In this document: one piece after another, positions 9,465 through 17,507 of the stretch | How positions within the stretch are numbered: the first letter of the stretch is position 1 | Layout: each line of letters starts with the position of its first letter | Assembly: GCF_021183625.1 (NCBI RefSeq) | Contig: NZ_CP089214.1 | Coordinates: forward strand, 5,270,001 to 5,334,000 | Direction: 5' to 3' | DNA from: Nocardia asteroides | Lineage (GTDB): Bacteria; Actinomycetota; Actinomycetes; Mycobacteriales; Mycobacteriaceae | DNA: 64,000 nucleotides | Notes under the pieces: generated by a model | Databases searched by the model: none | What the model was told of the DNA's origin: nothing | Seen by the model: the letters and a program-made list of their open reading frames with translations, nothing else | Translations under genes and position numbers: made by a program

Positions 9465-10445
9465 CTACCGGCTGCCGACCGCGACCAGGGCCGGGTTCAG
9501 CTTGTCCAGGATGAACGGCACCGAGAGCACGGTCGGCTGGTTGACGGCGGTGATCTCCATCGTGTTCAGGAAGACCGTCGCGTTGTTCCGCACCGCGGGC
9601 AGCGCGCCGTAGCCGGGCAGCTGGCGGAACTTCTCCTCGTAGCCGGGGGAGTACCCCGCCAGCAGCAGGTCCGCGGTGACCTCGTCGATGCGCTCGGTGG
9701 AGAGCGCCAGCCTGCCGCCGGTGGCGGGCTGGTCGGCCAGGTTCTTCGGGATGGTGAGGCCGAGCGCCGTGAACACCTGCCCCGACCCGTCCGCCGCGTC
9801 GGTGAGCACCATCAGCTGGGTGGGGGTGCCGAGCCAGGTGCTGGCATAGGTCTTGCCCTTCAGCCCCGGATTGGCCGCCACGATGCCGTCGATCTTGGAC
9901 TGCACCCCGCCGATGATCGCCGTCGCGTCACCCTCCCGCCGCAGCACCTTGCCGAGCGTCGTCACCTGGTCCTGCCAGACCGCCGCGGAGTTCTTCGACA
10001 GCCCGGGAATGGTCGGCGCGATCTTGGACAGGCTGTCGTAGGTCGCCTGGTCGGCGATGAACGGGTCGGCCAGGATCAGATCCGGCTCCAGCGCCGCCAC
10101 CTGCTCGGCGATCCCCGCCATGCTCGCGATGGACTTCGCCGAGCCGAGCTTGTCCGGCTGCCACGGCGGCGTCGTGCGCGAGGCGATCGCCACGTTGTCG
10201 ACATAGCCGACCGGGATCACGTCGAAGGCCAGCGTGGTGTCCAGCCACTGATTCCCGAGCGCGACGACCTTGGCCGGCGTCCCGTCCACGGTGGTCTCGC
10301 CGAGCGCGTGCGTGACGGTGACCGAGCCGTCCCCGCCGCCCGGCCCGGAGTCCGATCCGCAGCCGGCGATGCCGAGCGCGAGCACGCCCGCCACGGCGGC
10401 GATCACCGCGCGCCTGGCGACCCGCGGGGTCCGGACAGCGTGCAT
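9465..10445 (-). CDS. Iron-siderophore ABC transporter substrate-binding lipoprotein
   Basis: 326 aa. The N-terminus has twin Arg, a hydrophobic stretch and the lipobox IAGC, so it is predicted to be lipid-anchored outside the membrane. The rest follows the FepB/FhuD-type periplasmic binding fold: VVALGNQWLDTTLAFDVIPVGY, LEPDLILADPF, and late VPFILDKLNPAL. It should capture a ferric siderophore for an ABC importer that is not in the window. I chose the ATG at 10445 because AAGGAG lies at a good distance; an upstream in-frame ATG at 10460 has no clear ribosome site. It ends 11 nt from the start of the oxidase gene, so the two form one operon. An IdeR-like operator lies about 60-80 nt upstream. 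Confidence 0.88.
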   Translation of the reverse strand: MHAVRTPRVARRAVIAAVAGVLALGIAGCGSDSGPGGGDGSVTVTHALGETTVDGTPAKVVALGNQWLDTTLAFDVIPVGYVDNVAIASRTTPPWQPDKLGSAKSIASMAGIAEQVAALEPDLILADPFIADQATYDSLSKIAPTIPGLSKNSAAVWQDQVTTLGKVLRREGDATAIIGGVQSKIDGIVAANPGLKGKTYASTWLGTPTQLMVLTDAADGSGQVFTALGLTIPKNLADQPATGGRLALSTERIDEVTADLLLAGYSPGYEEKFRQLPGYGALPAVRNNATVFLNTMEITAVNQPTVLSVPFILDKLNPALVAVGSR

Positions 10446-10506
10446 CGTCGTCTCCTTCATCGGGGCCAACCCCTCGGTCCGGTGCCGAAAGTCGCTCCGG
10501 CGCAAT

Positions 10507-10525
10507 TGAGCCAAGGCTAACCTAG
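10507..10525. promoter_or_regulatory. Candidate IdeR/DtxR iron box
   Basis: TGAGCCAAGGCTAACCTAG matches 14 of 19 positions of the IdeR consensus TTAGGTTAGGCTAACCTAA by eye, with one half-site (AGGCTAACCTA) intact. It lies upstream of the siderophore-binding lipoprotein and oxidase, where iron-dependent repression is expected. Confidence 0.65.
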
Positions 10526-10595
10526 GTCGGGGTGCGCCGGTAAGAGTCCGCGAGTTCCGGGTGCCGTCGGTGGTGACGCGATACCGTCCCCTCCC

Positions 10596-10931
10596 GTGCT
10601 GGTATTGCGCTCGATCCTGCTGTTCGCCCTGGCGGCCCTCGCCGAGATCGGCGGCGCCTGGCTGGTCTGGCAGGGGGTCCGCGAGCACCGCGGCTGGCTC
10701 TGGATCGGCGCCGGAATCATCGCGCTCGGCGCCTACGGCTTCGTTGCCACCCGGCAACCCGACGCCGACTTCGGCCGCATCCTCGCCGCCTACGGCGGCG
10801 TCTTCGTAGCCGGCTCCCTCCTGTGGGCCATGGCCGTGGACGGCTTCCGCCCCGACCGCTACGACGTCACCGGCGCCCTGCTCTGCCTCGCCGGTGTCGC
10901 GGTCATCATGTACGCCCCCCGCCCCACCTGA
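10596..10931 (+). CDS. YnfA/UPF0060 family small membrane protein
   Basis: 111 aa with four hydrophobic segments (about residues 2-25, 33-50, 62-82 and 90-107). The pattern LAEIGGAWLVWQGVRE, AYGFVATRQPDADFGR, AAYGGVFVAGSLLWAMAVDGFRPDRYD is that of the YnfA family. The function of these proteins is poorly defined; they are related in size and topology to small multidrug-resistance exporters. The start used is ATG or GTG close to 10596; the family length is ~108-112 aa, so the gene is complete. It lies between the siderophore cluster and a DUF222 remnant, with no obvious link to either. Confidence 0.85.
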   Translation: MLVLRSILLFALAALAEIGGAWLVWQGVREHRGWLWIGAGIIALGAYGFVATRQPDADFGRILAAYGGVFVAGSLLWAMAVDGFRPDRYDVTGALLCLAGVAVIMYAPRPT

Positions 10932-10945
10932 CCCCGCCCCGGGTC

Positions 10946-11245
10946 TCAGCTCGCCGCCGCCAGCACCTTCCACACCTTCCGCGCCCGCGGCCGCCCCTGC
11001 GGAATCGCGAACTCGATCCGCCTGCGCGCCTCCTGAACGCTGATCCGAAGCAGATCGGTCAACAGCTCCGCCGTGTCCCGATACCCGGTGTCGACGGCGA
11101 GCCCACGCCGCTCGGCCTCGGCCACGGCCGCGCGCATGGCGGCGTCCAGCCGCCGCCTGCGGCGTTCGGTCTCGACGAGGGTGCGCAGCAGGTCGACATC
11201 GGCCAGGTCCGGCCAACCCGGTGCGGGGGCGTACTGAGTGGTCAC
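10946..11245 (-). CDS. Short DUF222/13E12-like N-terminal fragment
   Basis: 99 aa. The stretch RRLDAAMRAAVAEAERRG...DTAELLTDLLRISVQEARRR resembles the beginning of actinobacterial DUF222 proteins, which normally continue for several hundred residues to an HNH nuclease domain. Here the frame ends after about 100 residues with a charged tail and no HNH motif follows. It is either a short stand-alone regulator-like protein or a remnant. The call rests on recognition of the motif only. Confidence 0.5.
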   Translation of the reverse strand: MTTQYAPAPGWPDLADVDLLRTLVETERRRRRLDAAMRAAVAEAERRGLAVDTGYRDTAELLTDLLRISVQEARRRIEFAIPQGRPRARKVWKVLAAAS

Positions 11246-11329
11246 CGAGGAAGCGTACCGCAGAATAGAACATATGTTCGATAACTGACCCGCAACGAAA
11301 TCGGCGACGACTTCACCGACGTGCCTCGC

Positions 11330-12427
11330 CTAGGGAAGGGCGGTCGTGGCCTGGGGGGCGGAACCGGCCAGGGTGGCGGCGAAGAGTTCGGCGATGTGCC
11401 GGACAGCCGGTCCGAAGGCGAGGCCGTTGTTGGCGAAGCCGTGGGTGTAGCCGTCGAAGCGGTGTTCGGTGACCGGGACTCCGTGTTCGCGCAGGCGCTG
11501 CGCGTAGCGCGAGCCTTCGTCGCGGAGGGGGTCGAATCCGGCGGTCACGATCAGCGCGGGCGCCACCCCGGTCAGGGTCGGGGCCGCCAGCGGGGACACG
11601 CCGGGGGCGGCGCGGTCGACGGTGGGCGGCAGGAAGCAGCGGTCGAAGAACTGCAGGTCGGTGCGGGTCAGGTCGAACCCGCGGGCCAAGGTCTGGCGGG
11701 AGGGGCACGCGCCGGTGAGGTCGGTGACCGGATACAGCAGCAGCTGTGCCAACGGATCGGGGGTGTCCCGGTCCACCGTGTGCTGGGCGACCAGGGCGGC
11801 GAGGTAGCCGCCCGCGCTGTCCCCGCCGACCGCGATCCGATCGGGCGCGGCCCCGAATTCGGCTGCGCGGGCGACGATGTCGGCATAGGCGGCGCAGGCA
11901 TCCTCGACGGGTGCCGGGTAGGGGTGTTCGGGTGCGAGCCGGTAGGCGACCGAGACGACCGTGGTTGCGGTGCCCGCGGCGAGGGTGCGGCACAGCCGGT
12001 CGTGGGTGTCGAGATCACCGGCGACCCAGCCGCCGCCGTGGAACCACACGAGCGCGGTGTCGCCGGCCCCCGCCGGGGTGTAGACGCGGGCGGGCAGCGA
12101 CGTCTCGGCACCGGCGACGGTGCTGTCGGTGACGGGCATGGGCTCGGCTCGACCGGCGCTGATGCCTGCCATGCGGCGTGCGGCGGCGCGCATGCGCGGC
12201 GGTGAGGTCACGGGGTCCAGGCGCGGGCGGGGCCAGGCGCTGCTGATCCGCAGCAGCATCTGGGTGTCGAGGTCCAGCTCCAGCCCGTCGCGCCGGATGG
12301 CGGGGCCGGCGATCCTGCGTTTCCATCGTGGTGGCAACCCGAGCAGCCTGCGCATCGTCGCGCTCGCGCTCCGCGCGCCCTTGCCCGCTGACCGGGAGTT
12401 GTTGTTCCGCATCCGCCACCTCATCAC
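11330..12427 (-). CDS. Alpha/beta hydrolase, hormone-sensitive-lipase family
   Basis: 365 aa. It has the HSL-family oxyanion-hole motif HGGGW (near residue 130), the nucleophile elbow GDSAGG with Ser, a downstream acid in GFDPLRDEG and the catalytic His in DGYTHGF. These four elements in this spacing define a complete catalytic set. Substrates are probably short or medium acyl esters, but this cannot be read from sequence. The first ~20 residues are rich in Arg, Asn and Ser; a later start such as the Met near residue 25 would also give a full enzyme. No operon partner is apparent. Confidence 0.85.
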   Translation of the reverse strand: MMRWRMRNNNSRSAGKGARSASATMRRLLGLPPRWKRRIAGPAIRRDGLELDLDTQMLLRISSAWPRPRLDPVTSPPRMRAAARRMAGISAGRAEPMPVTDSTVAGAETSLPARVYTPAGAGDTALVWFHGGGWVAGDLDTHDRLCRTLAAGTATTVVSVAYRLAPEHPYPAPVEDACAAYADIVARAAEFGAAPDRIAVGGDSAGGYLAALVAQHTVDRDTPDPLAQLLLYPVTDLTGACPSRQTLARGFDLTRTDLQFFDRCFLPPTVDRAAPGVSPLAAPTLTGVAPALIVTAGFDPLRDEGSRYAQRLREHGVPVTEHRFDGYTHGFANNGLAFGPAVRHIAELFAATLAGSAPQATTALP

Positions 12428-12553
12428 TCACGACACCGCACCGAGCTCCGCACCGCTCGCGACCGGTTCCCGAGTCGGGTTCGGCAGCGCCGGTTTTCAC
12501 GACGGAGGCTCGCGGGTGCCGGATACCCGCGCAGCGCGGTGGTACGCGGCGGG

Positions 12554-13129
12554 TCAGCGGGTGGTGAGGACGTCGATGACGACGTCGTCGTCGCGGTAGT
12601 GCGCTACGTGGTGGTGGGGCAGGGTGGTGCGGATGATGTGGTGGGCGCGGTCGCCGTCGAGGTGGTGGTCGGGTTCGGTGTGGCGCCAGTGCGCGGCCAG
12701 CACGGTGGTGCCGCGGTCGAGGTGGGTCCGCATGTCGGCGATGGTCGTGGTGAGGGCGGGGGCGGGCTGGTAGTAGGCGACTTCGCTGAGCACGACCAGG
12801 TCGAAGCGGTCCGTCCACTGCCAGGGTGCGCCGAATGCCCATCGGTGCCGGGTGACGTGCGGAAGGTCGCGGCAGCGGGCGCGAGCCAGCTCCAGTGCGT
12901 GCGGCGCGATGTCGGTGGCGGTGACGCGGTCGCAGCGCTGCGCCAGTGCCTGGGTGAGGTGGCCGTTGGCGCAGCCGGGTTCGAGGGCGTGGCGGTAGCG
13001 CGGCGCCGGGAGCATCGCGGTCAGGAGGGTGCGTTTGCGGATCTCGTACCAGGCGGTGTCGAAGCGCCACGGGTCGGGATCGGCGCGGAACATGGCGTCG
13101 AAGAACTCCGGGTCGCTGCGCGGGCTCAC
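12554..13129 (-). CDS. SAM-dependent methyltransferase (NodS-like)
   Basis: 191 aa from a GTG whose last bases overlap the stop of the PIG-L gene (GTGA). SAM-binding motif I is LEPGCANGHLT, followed by the acidic TATDIAPHALE and the motif DRFDLVVLSEVAYY. The upstream WRFDTAWYEIRKR is typical of NodS-like methyltransferases. It is the last gene of a four-gene overlapping cassette (glycosyltransferase, acyl-CoA dehydrogenase-like, PIG-L, methyltransferase). The arrangement suggests joint modification of one glycan or glycolipid (inference); PIG-L/methyltransferase fusions are known in actinobacteria. Confidence 0.82.
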   Translation of the reverse strand: MSPRSDPEFFDAMFRADPDPWRFDTAWYEIRKRTLLTAMLPAPRYRHALEPGCANGHLTQALAQRCDRVTATDIAPHALELARARCRDLPHVTRHRWAFGAPWQWTDRFDLVVLSEVAYYQPAPALTTTIADMRTHLDRGTTVLAAHWRHTEPDHHLDGDRAHHIIRTTLPHHHVAHYRDDDVVIDVLTTR

Positions 13130-13782
13130 TCGAACACCACCTCCGGCAGGTCGAGTAGCCGGGCCAGGACGTGGGCGGGCAGCACCGCGCGGTCGGCGGG
13201 GTGCGCGGAGAGGGGCGCGATCTGGGAGGTGAAGGCCAGCGCGGCGCGGCGCTTGCGCTCGGCGCCGCCGGGGGTAGCGGGTAGCCGCCGGGCGCGGGTC
13301 CAGTCGATATCCGGGTCGTCGGGGCGCGACCAGTGCCACAGCCAGATCGGGTACTGGAGCACGAGCAGACCGCGGGCGCGGGCGGCCGCTGCCCCGGCGC
13401 GGGCGGTGGCCTCGTGGTCGGGGTGGCCGTCGGCGTGGAAGGGAACGGCCACGGTCGCGCCCGCGGGCAGGTGCGGGGCGAGGAGTTCGCCCAATCGGTC
13501 TTCGTGGTCGGTGACGGCGCCGTCGGGCAGGCCGAGGTGGACGATCTCGGTGACACCGAGCACGGCTGCGGCGGTGGCGGATTCGCGGCGGCGCAGCTCG
13601 GCGAGAGCGGCCGGGGTGTGGGTCGGGGATCCGGGATGGGAGGCGTCGCCGTCGGTGACGGCGACGATCGTGACCGGCACTCCGCGGTCGGTGAGCGCGG
13701 CGGTGAACGCGCCGAGTCCGAGCACTTCGTCGTCGGGGTGCGGAGCGATCAGGACCAGCGCGTCGATGTCGGGCTCGGCCAC
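13126..13782 (-). CDS. PIG-L family N-acetylglucosamine deacetylase-like protein
   Basis: 218 aa from the GTG at 13782. The signature zinc motif PHPDDE is close to the N-terminus, and VPFHADGHPDHEATA supplies the second metal-binding histidine region. The family (LmbE, MshB, Mca) is zinc-dependent and deacetylates GlcNAc-type substrates. In-frame coding continues upstream of the GTG for 26 codons (IATRHFEPAEP...), back to an ATC at 13858-13860 preceded at ideal spacing by GGAGGT; a non-canonical start there is possible. Its stop overlaps the methyltransferase start. It lies 16 nt after the acyl-CoA dehydrogenase-like gene if the ATC is used. Confidence 0.85.
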   Translation of the reverse strand: MAEPDIDALVLIAPHPDDEVLGLGAFTAALTDRGVPVTIVAVTDGDASHPGSPTHTPAALAELRRRESATAAAVLGVTEIVHLGLPDGAVTDHEDRLGELLAPHLPAGATVAVPFHADGHPDHEATARAGAAAARARGLLVLQYPIWLWHWSRPDDPDIDWTRARRLPATPGGAERKRRAALAFTSQIAPLSAHPADRAVLPAHVLARLLDLPEVVFE

Positions 13783-13876
13783 CGGCAGCCCCGCGACCAG
13801 GGGCTGCCAGGTCGCGGTCGGCGTTCCCGGTTCGGCGGGTTCGAAGTGTCGGGTGGCGATGACTGCACCTCCGTGG

Positions 13877-14809
13877 TCAGGACCGGGCCACGAGGGCCCC
13901 GAGGTCGGCGAGGTCGTGTTCGGCGTGGCTCTGGCGCAGGTAGAGGGTCAGGTCGGCGACCCGCTGGGCGTGCACCCGATCGTGGGCCAGCGGGGCGGCG
14001 CCGAGCGCCCGGCCCACCCGGTCGATGGTGTCGGCGGCGGCGGTCTCGACGATCGCGCGGACCCGCCGGGCCCGGATCCGGGCGGCGCGGATATCGGCCG
14101 GATCGGCGTCGATCTCGGTGGCGGCGCAGGTCAGCGCGGAGTGCGCCGAGTAGAGGGCGGCGTCGACGGCGCCGCGGTGCGCGCGGGTGATCGGGTCGTC
14201 GCGACCGGAGGTCAGCAGGGGCTCGGCGACGGCCTGCGCGGCGCCGAGCCAGCAGGCGCTCACCCCGATCGCCCCGTGCCAGAACCCGGGCCGCCCCACG
14301 TACGCGCCCGGGGCGCCGACGAGCAGCGCGGGCACAGCGTCGAAGTCGACGGACAGGGTCGCCGATCCGGTCATGCCCACCCCGTGCCAGCTTCCGGGAA
14401 GCACCGCCACGCCCGGCGCCGACACATCCACGGCGAACAGGGCCGCACCGCTCCCGGTTTCGGCGGTCACCAGCGCGTGCGTGCAGATGCCCGCACCCGA
14501 GCACCACGGTTTGCGGCCCGAGAGGAGTGTGCGGCCGCCCGCGGTGTGCGCGCGCAGGACCGGTTCCGGGGGCTCGGCCGCCCACACCCCCCACAGCTCG
14601 CCGGGGCGCGGCGGGGGTGCGCCCAGTTCGCGGGTGATCGCGCAGGCGTCGGCATGGGCTTCGGTCAGCCTGCCGATGACGATGTCCGCCCGGGTAGCTG
14701 TGGTCAGTGCCTGCCAGCGCGTGCCGGTGGCGCCGTGTCCGGGCAGCGGCCAGGTCGAGGCTTCGTCGGCGGGGATCTCGTCGCGGGCGGGTGCCTGCCC
14801 GGCCCTCAT
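13877..14809 (-). CDS. Acyl-CoA dehydrogenase-like protein of the GT2/PIG-L cassette
   Basis: 310 aa; the ATG overlaps the glycosyltransferase stop (ATGA). The pattern GVWAAEPPEP..., LSGRKPWCSGAG, and GVGMTGSATLSVDFDAVP follows the middle beta-domain of acyl-CoA dehydrogenases, and the C-terminal half is helical as in that family. It is shorter than the usual ~380-400 aa and I do not see the catalytic Glu region clearly, so it may have lost dehydrogenase activity or act on an unusual substrate. It is embedded in an operon with glycan-modifying enzymes rather than with beta-oxidation genes. Confidence 0.72.
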   Translation of the reverse strand: MRAGQAPARDEIPADEASTWPLPGHGATGTRWQALTTATRADIVIGRLTEAHADACAITRELGAPPPRPGELWGVWAAEPPEPVLRAHTAGGRTLLSGRKPWCSGAGICTHALVTAETGSGAALFAVDVSAPGVAVLPGSWHGVGMTGSATLSVDFDAVPALLVGAPGAYVGRPGFWHGAIGVSACWLGAAQAVAEPLLTSGRDDPITRAHRGAVDAALYSAHSALTCAATEIDADPADIRAARIRARRVRAIVETAAADTIDRVGRALGAAPLAHDRVHAQRVADLTLYLRQSHAEHDLADLGALVARS

Positions 14810-15540
14810 GCGCAGTCCGGCGTGGCGTCGGCCAGGTCCCGCAGGTGACCGCCGAACCCGCCCTCTACCCGGTTGTCGCTGCGGTCGCAGGTCAGGACCG
14901 CGGGGTGCTCGGGCCAGGCCGTGCGGGCACCGGCGCGGCGCAGCCGCACGACCAGGTCGACGTCTTCGTCCGCGGGCAGCGGCGCGAAACCGCCGACCGC
15001 GTGATAGCGGGAGGCGCGGAAGCCGAGGTTGGCGCCGTGCACGTGGCCATGCGCGCCGGGAGCGCCGCGGCGGTGGCGGCGCTCGTATTCCGCGCGCACC
15101 GCGGGCCGCTGCTCGCGCCAGCGCACCGCGACGGTTCCGGCGACCAGGTCCGCGGTGCGCGCGTGGTGCAGGTGGGCGGTGAGCCAGTCGATGGGGACCA
15201 CCGAGTCGGCGTCGGTGGTCGCGTACCACACGCTGCGCGGATCGAGGTGGCTCAATTCCGCTGCCGCGAAGTCGAATCCGGTGGCGCGGGCGACACCGAC
15301 ATTGCGCGCGCCGGTGTGCAGGGCGCGTGCCCAGTCCGGCACCCGGAGTCGCGAGTCGTCGCTGCACGCGTCCAGCACCACGATCGTGACCACCGGTACC
15401 GGCACCGCCGCGGCCGCGCGCCGCACCGCCCGCAGACAGTGCGGCAGCAACCGCTGCTCGTTGTGCACCGGAATCACCACCGCCACCGCGGTCGCACCGG
15501 CTTCGGACAGCACGCGGGCCCCTGCGACCTCACCGTTCAC
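14806..15540 (-). CDS. Family 2 glycosyltransferase
   Basis: 244 aa. The GT-A fold start AVVIPVHNEQRLLPHCL and the DXD-type motif TTDADSVVP, followed by GANLGFRASRY and ADEDVDLVVRLRRAG, place it in GT2. It has no membrane segments, so it is likely to be cytosolic, using a nucleotide sugar. It is the first gene of the cassette that continues with the acyl-CoA dehydrogenase-like, PIG-L and methyltransferase genes, all overlapping or nearly so. It starts at an ATG within 4 nt of the window's 15541-15785 spacer, where the promoter should lie. Confidence 0.83.
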   Translation of the reverse strand: MNGEVAGARVLSEAGATAVAVVIPVHNEQRLLPHCLRAVRRAAAAVPVPVVTIVVLDACSDDSRLRVPDWARALHTGARNVGVARATGFDFAAAELSHLDPRSVWYATTDADSVVPIDWLTAHLHHARTADLVAGTVAVRWREQRPAVRAEYERRHRRGAPGAHGHVHGANLGFRASRYHAVGGFAPLPADEDVDLVVRLRRAGARTAWPEHPAVLTCDRSDNRVEGGFGGHLRDLADATPDCA

Positions 15541-15785
15541 CTTTTACCTCACCCTGCTCCACACCGCTTCGCGTTACCGCGTCAGCATGGGGGCGGTACC
15601 CGGCGCGGCGCTTGCGCAAACGATCCGCACACGTGCGGGCCGAGTTCGGAACCGTGTGTGTGCCGCGTGCTCGAACCGGGCTGGTTCGACGAGGCTGCAG
15701 CGGGGTGTGGTCGCGGAACGCTGCTATCGCGGCGGCGATGGCAGCGCGGTAGCGGACCCTGTCCGCATCGAACCCCAGATCAGCG

Positions 15786-16256
15786 TCAGAGGGGATTCTG
15801 ATCGGGCCGGGAGACGTCGCCCCGCCAGGCACCGGTCTCACCGGGCTGGTTCTCGATGAACTGCTTGAACCGGCGCAGGTCGCCCGCGACCCGGGTATCG
15901 AGCACGCCGAGCTTGTCGGCGAGGTTCTCGGCGAACCCTTCGGGGTCGATGTCCATCTGCGCGGTGACGCGGGTGCGGGTGTCATCGAGACGGTGGAACG
16001 TGACCACTCCGGCGTGCCGCGGGCCGGTGTCGGAGGTCCAGGCCACGCGCTCGTCGGGGTGCTGCTCGGTGATCGTGGCGTCGAACTCCCTGGTCACCGG
16101 CCCGACCTTGACCAGCCAGCGGGTGTGCGTGGCGTCGAGCTGACGGATCTCCTCGACCCCATCCATGAACTGCGGGAAGGACTCGAACTGGGTCCACTGG
16201 TTGTAGGCGGTACGCACCGGCACCTCGACATCGACGGATTCGGTAATCGTGCTCAC
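15786..16256 (-). CDS. SRPBCC (START/polyketide cyclase-like) family protein
   Basis: 156 aa from GTG 16256, chosen because AAGGGA precedes it. The sequence STITESVDVEVPVRTAYNQW, then FPQFMDGVEEI, LVKVGPVTREFDATI and the C-terminal helix LRRFKQFIENQ match the cyclase/dehydrase-like SRPBCC proteins common in actinobacteria, which form a hydrophobic ligand pocket. No catalytic residues are known for this subgroup. The 245-bp spacer 15541-15785 toward the glycosyltransferase shows no gene. Confidence 0.82.
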   Translation of the reverse strand: MSTITESVDVEVPVRTAYNQWTQFESFPQFMDGVEEIRQLDATHTRWLVKVGPVTREFDATITEQHPDERVAWTSDTGPRHAGVVTFHRLDDTRTRVTAQMDIDPEGFAENLADKLGVLDTRVAGDLRRFKQFIENQPGETGAWRGDVSRPDQNPL

Positions 16257-16461
16257 CAGGGCATCCCTTCGCACCGAGCCGGGTCACGGATTCGCCCGTG
16301 TCCGTGCTCTGTTCACGCTGTCGGCCCACGGCTACCCGCCGCCGAGCGCGGCGAAACGGAGCGGATCGCGCCGGCGGAGGTTCTCGTGACTCGGTCGGAG
16401 CGGCGAACACCCGTGCGCTCGGGGTGAGGCCGGCTCAGGAGGTGCACTAAATTTTCAGGCT

Positions 16462-16992
16462 GTGAACGGCGGTGTGCAGGGGGCGCGTGAGCCCGCGCTC
16501 TCATGGTTCTTCCGGCTCGAGCGAGCCGATCAGGTTCGGCTGCTCAGCGATCCGGCCGCGGCGGTGGCCCCACGGCTGGTCGCCGAGTTCGGAGCCGACG
16601 CCTCCGCGGTGGTCGGCACCAGGGTTGAGCCCGACGGCAGCCGCTCCTATCGGCTGCGCAGGCGGGCCGCCGCGATGCTGACCGAACGTCGCGCGCAGCT
16701 GCTGGCCTGGTGGAACCGCGTGCCGACCGACCGGCGCGGTGGACTGCTGGCGCACCGCCACACCTGGTTGCCCGCGGCATACCGGGAGTTCGTAGCCGAC
16801 TCCGGGACCGTCGTGGTCGAACGCCACGTCGCTGCGGGGGGAATCGAGGAAAGGGTGATCCCGACTCCGATGATGCAAGTCTTCCTGCACTGGCAGGCCG
16901 AGCAGCCCGGGGTGCCGGCAACACGCGGCGCGGAGCAGCCGGATTCGGGAAAGTGGCCCGACGGCTGCGCCGGCACCCCGCCGGATTGCTGA
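16462..16992 (+). CDS. Hypothetical protein
   Basis: 176 aa from a GTG. I recognise no family. The protein is soluble, Arg- and Ala-rich in its first half, with a stretch RRAAAMLTERRAQLLAWW and a second half with PAAYREFVADSGTVVVE and ERVIPTPMMQVFLHWQ. Codon use is typical of the host (high GC at third positions), which supports it being a real gene. It precedes the RsbW-like gene by 55 nt on the same strand. Confidence 0.55.
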   Translation: MNGGVQGAREPALSWFFRLERADQVRLLSDPAAAVAPRLVAEFGADASAVVGTRVEPDGSRSYRLRRRAAAMLTERRAQLLAWWNRVPTDRRGGLLAHRHTWLPAAYREFVADSGTVVVERHVAAGGIEERVIPTPMMQVFLHWQAEQPGVPATRGAEQPDSGKWPDGCAGTPPDC

Positions 16993-17047
16993 GCTTCGAG
17001 CCGGGTATGACTCGGCGAAGTGTTTCGCTGCGAAGACGGGTGTCGGT

Positions 17048-17428
17048 TTGCTGGTTGTAGTCGAGATCCCGGCACGATTCGAGCAGCTGCGGCCGCTGCG
17101 AGCGATGACCCGGTCGCTGGGATCGGGGCTGGGCCTGAACGAAGACGCGGTCGCCGATTTCGAGCTGGTCGCTCACGAACTCGCGGCGGCATTGATCCCG
17201 GGCGCGGCCAGAGACGCGGACGTGCGCTACGAGTACCGGGAGGAGGCCGCCGGAATCCGGGCGGTCATCACCTCCCATGCCACGGCCGCATCGGTCCTGC
17301 ACGGCCTGGGCTGGCGGCTCGTGCGCAGTCTGGTTACCGATCTCGCGCAGGGTTGCGGTTCCTTCGATCGCGCTCGGGCCGGGCACCCGGTCACCGTCGG
17401 CTTCTCCTGGCCGCACCCGCAGGAGTAG
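17048..17428 (+). CDS. RsbW-like ATPase-fold (anti-sigma/serine kinase) protein A
   Basis: 126 aa. The layout PARFEQLRPLRAMTRSLGSGLGLNEDAVADFELVAHELAAAL, then a beta-rich middle and GLGWRLVRSLVTDLA, is that of short HATPase_c_2 proteins such as RsbW/SpoIIAB. The N-box position reads HELAAAL, so the Asn that coordinates Mg-ATP is replaced by His; the protein may bind a partner without kinase activity. The start is a TTG or a nearby codon without a clear ribosome site. It faces a paralogue encoded on the other strand 80 nt away. Confidence 0.6.
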   Translation: MLVVVEIPARFEQLRPLRAMTRSLGSGLGLNEDAVADFELVAHELAAALIPGAARDADVRYEYREEAAGIRAVITSHATAASVLHGLGWRLVRSLVTDLAQGCGSFDRARAGHPVTVGFSWPHPQE

Positions 17429-17507
17429 GAGTCGCGCGACCCCGCTGCGCCGAACTGGCCGCGATGGCGGACGCTCGCCCTCGCACAGCGGCCCGGTCCG
17501 GCTCGTC

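Noticed and set aside
8463..10520. Plus-strand frame opposite the SagB and binding-protein genes
   Set aside because: No ribosome site and no domain; the minus strand has a lipobox protein and an oxidase.
12539..14848. 769-codon plus-strand frame across the methyltransferase/PIG-L/dehydrogenase cassette
   Set aside because: It spans three genes encoded on the other strand with clear motifs and overlapping starts; its translation is low-complexity Gly/Val/Arg.
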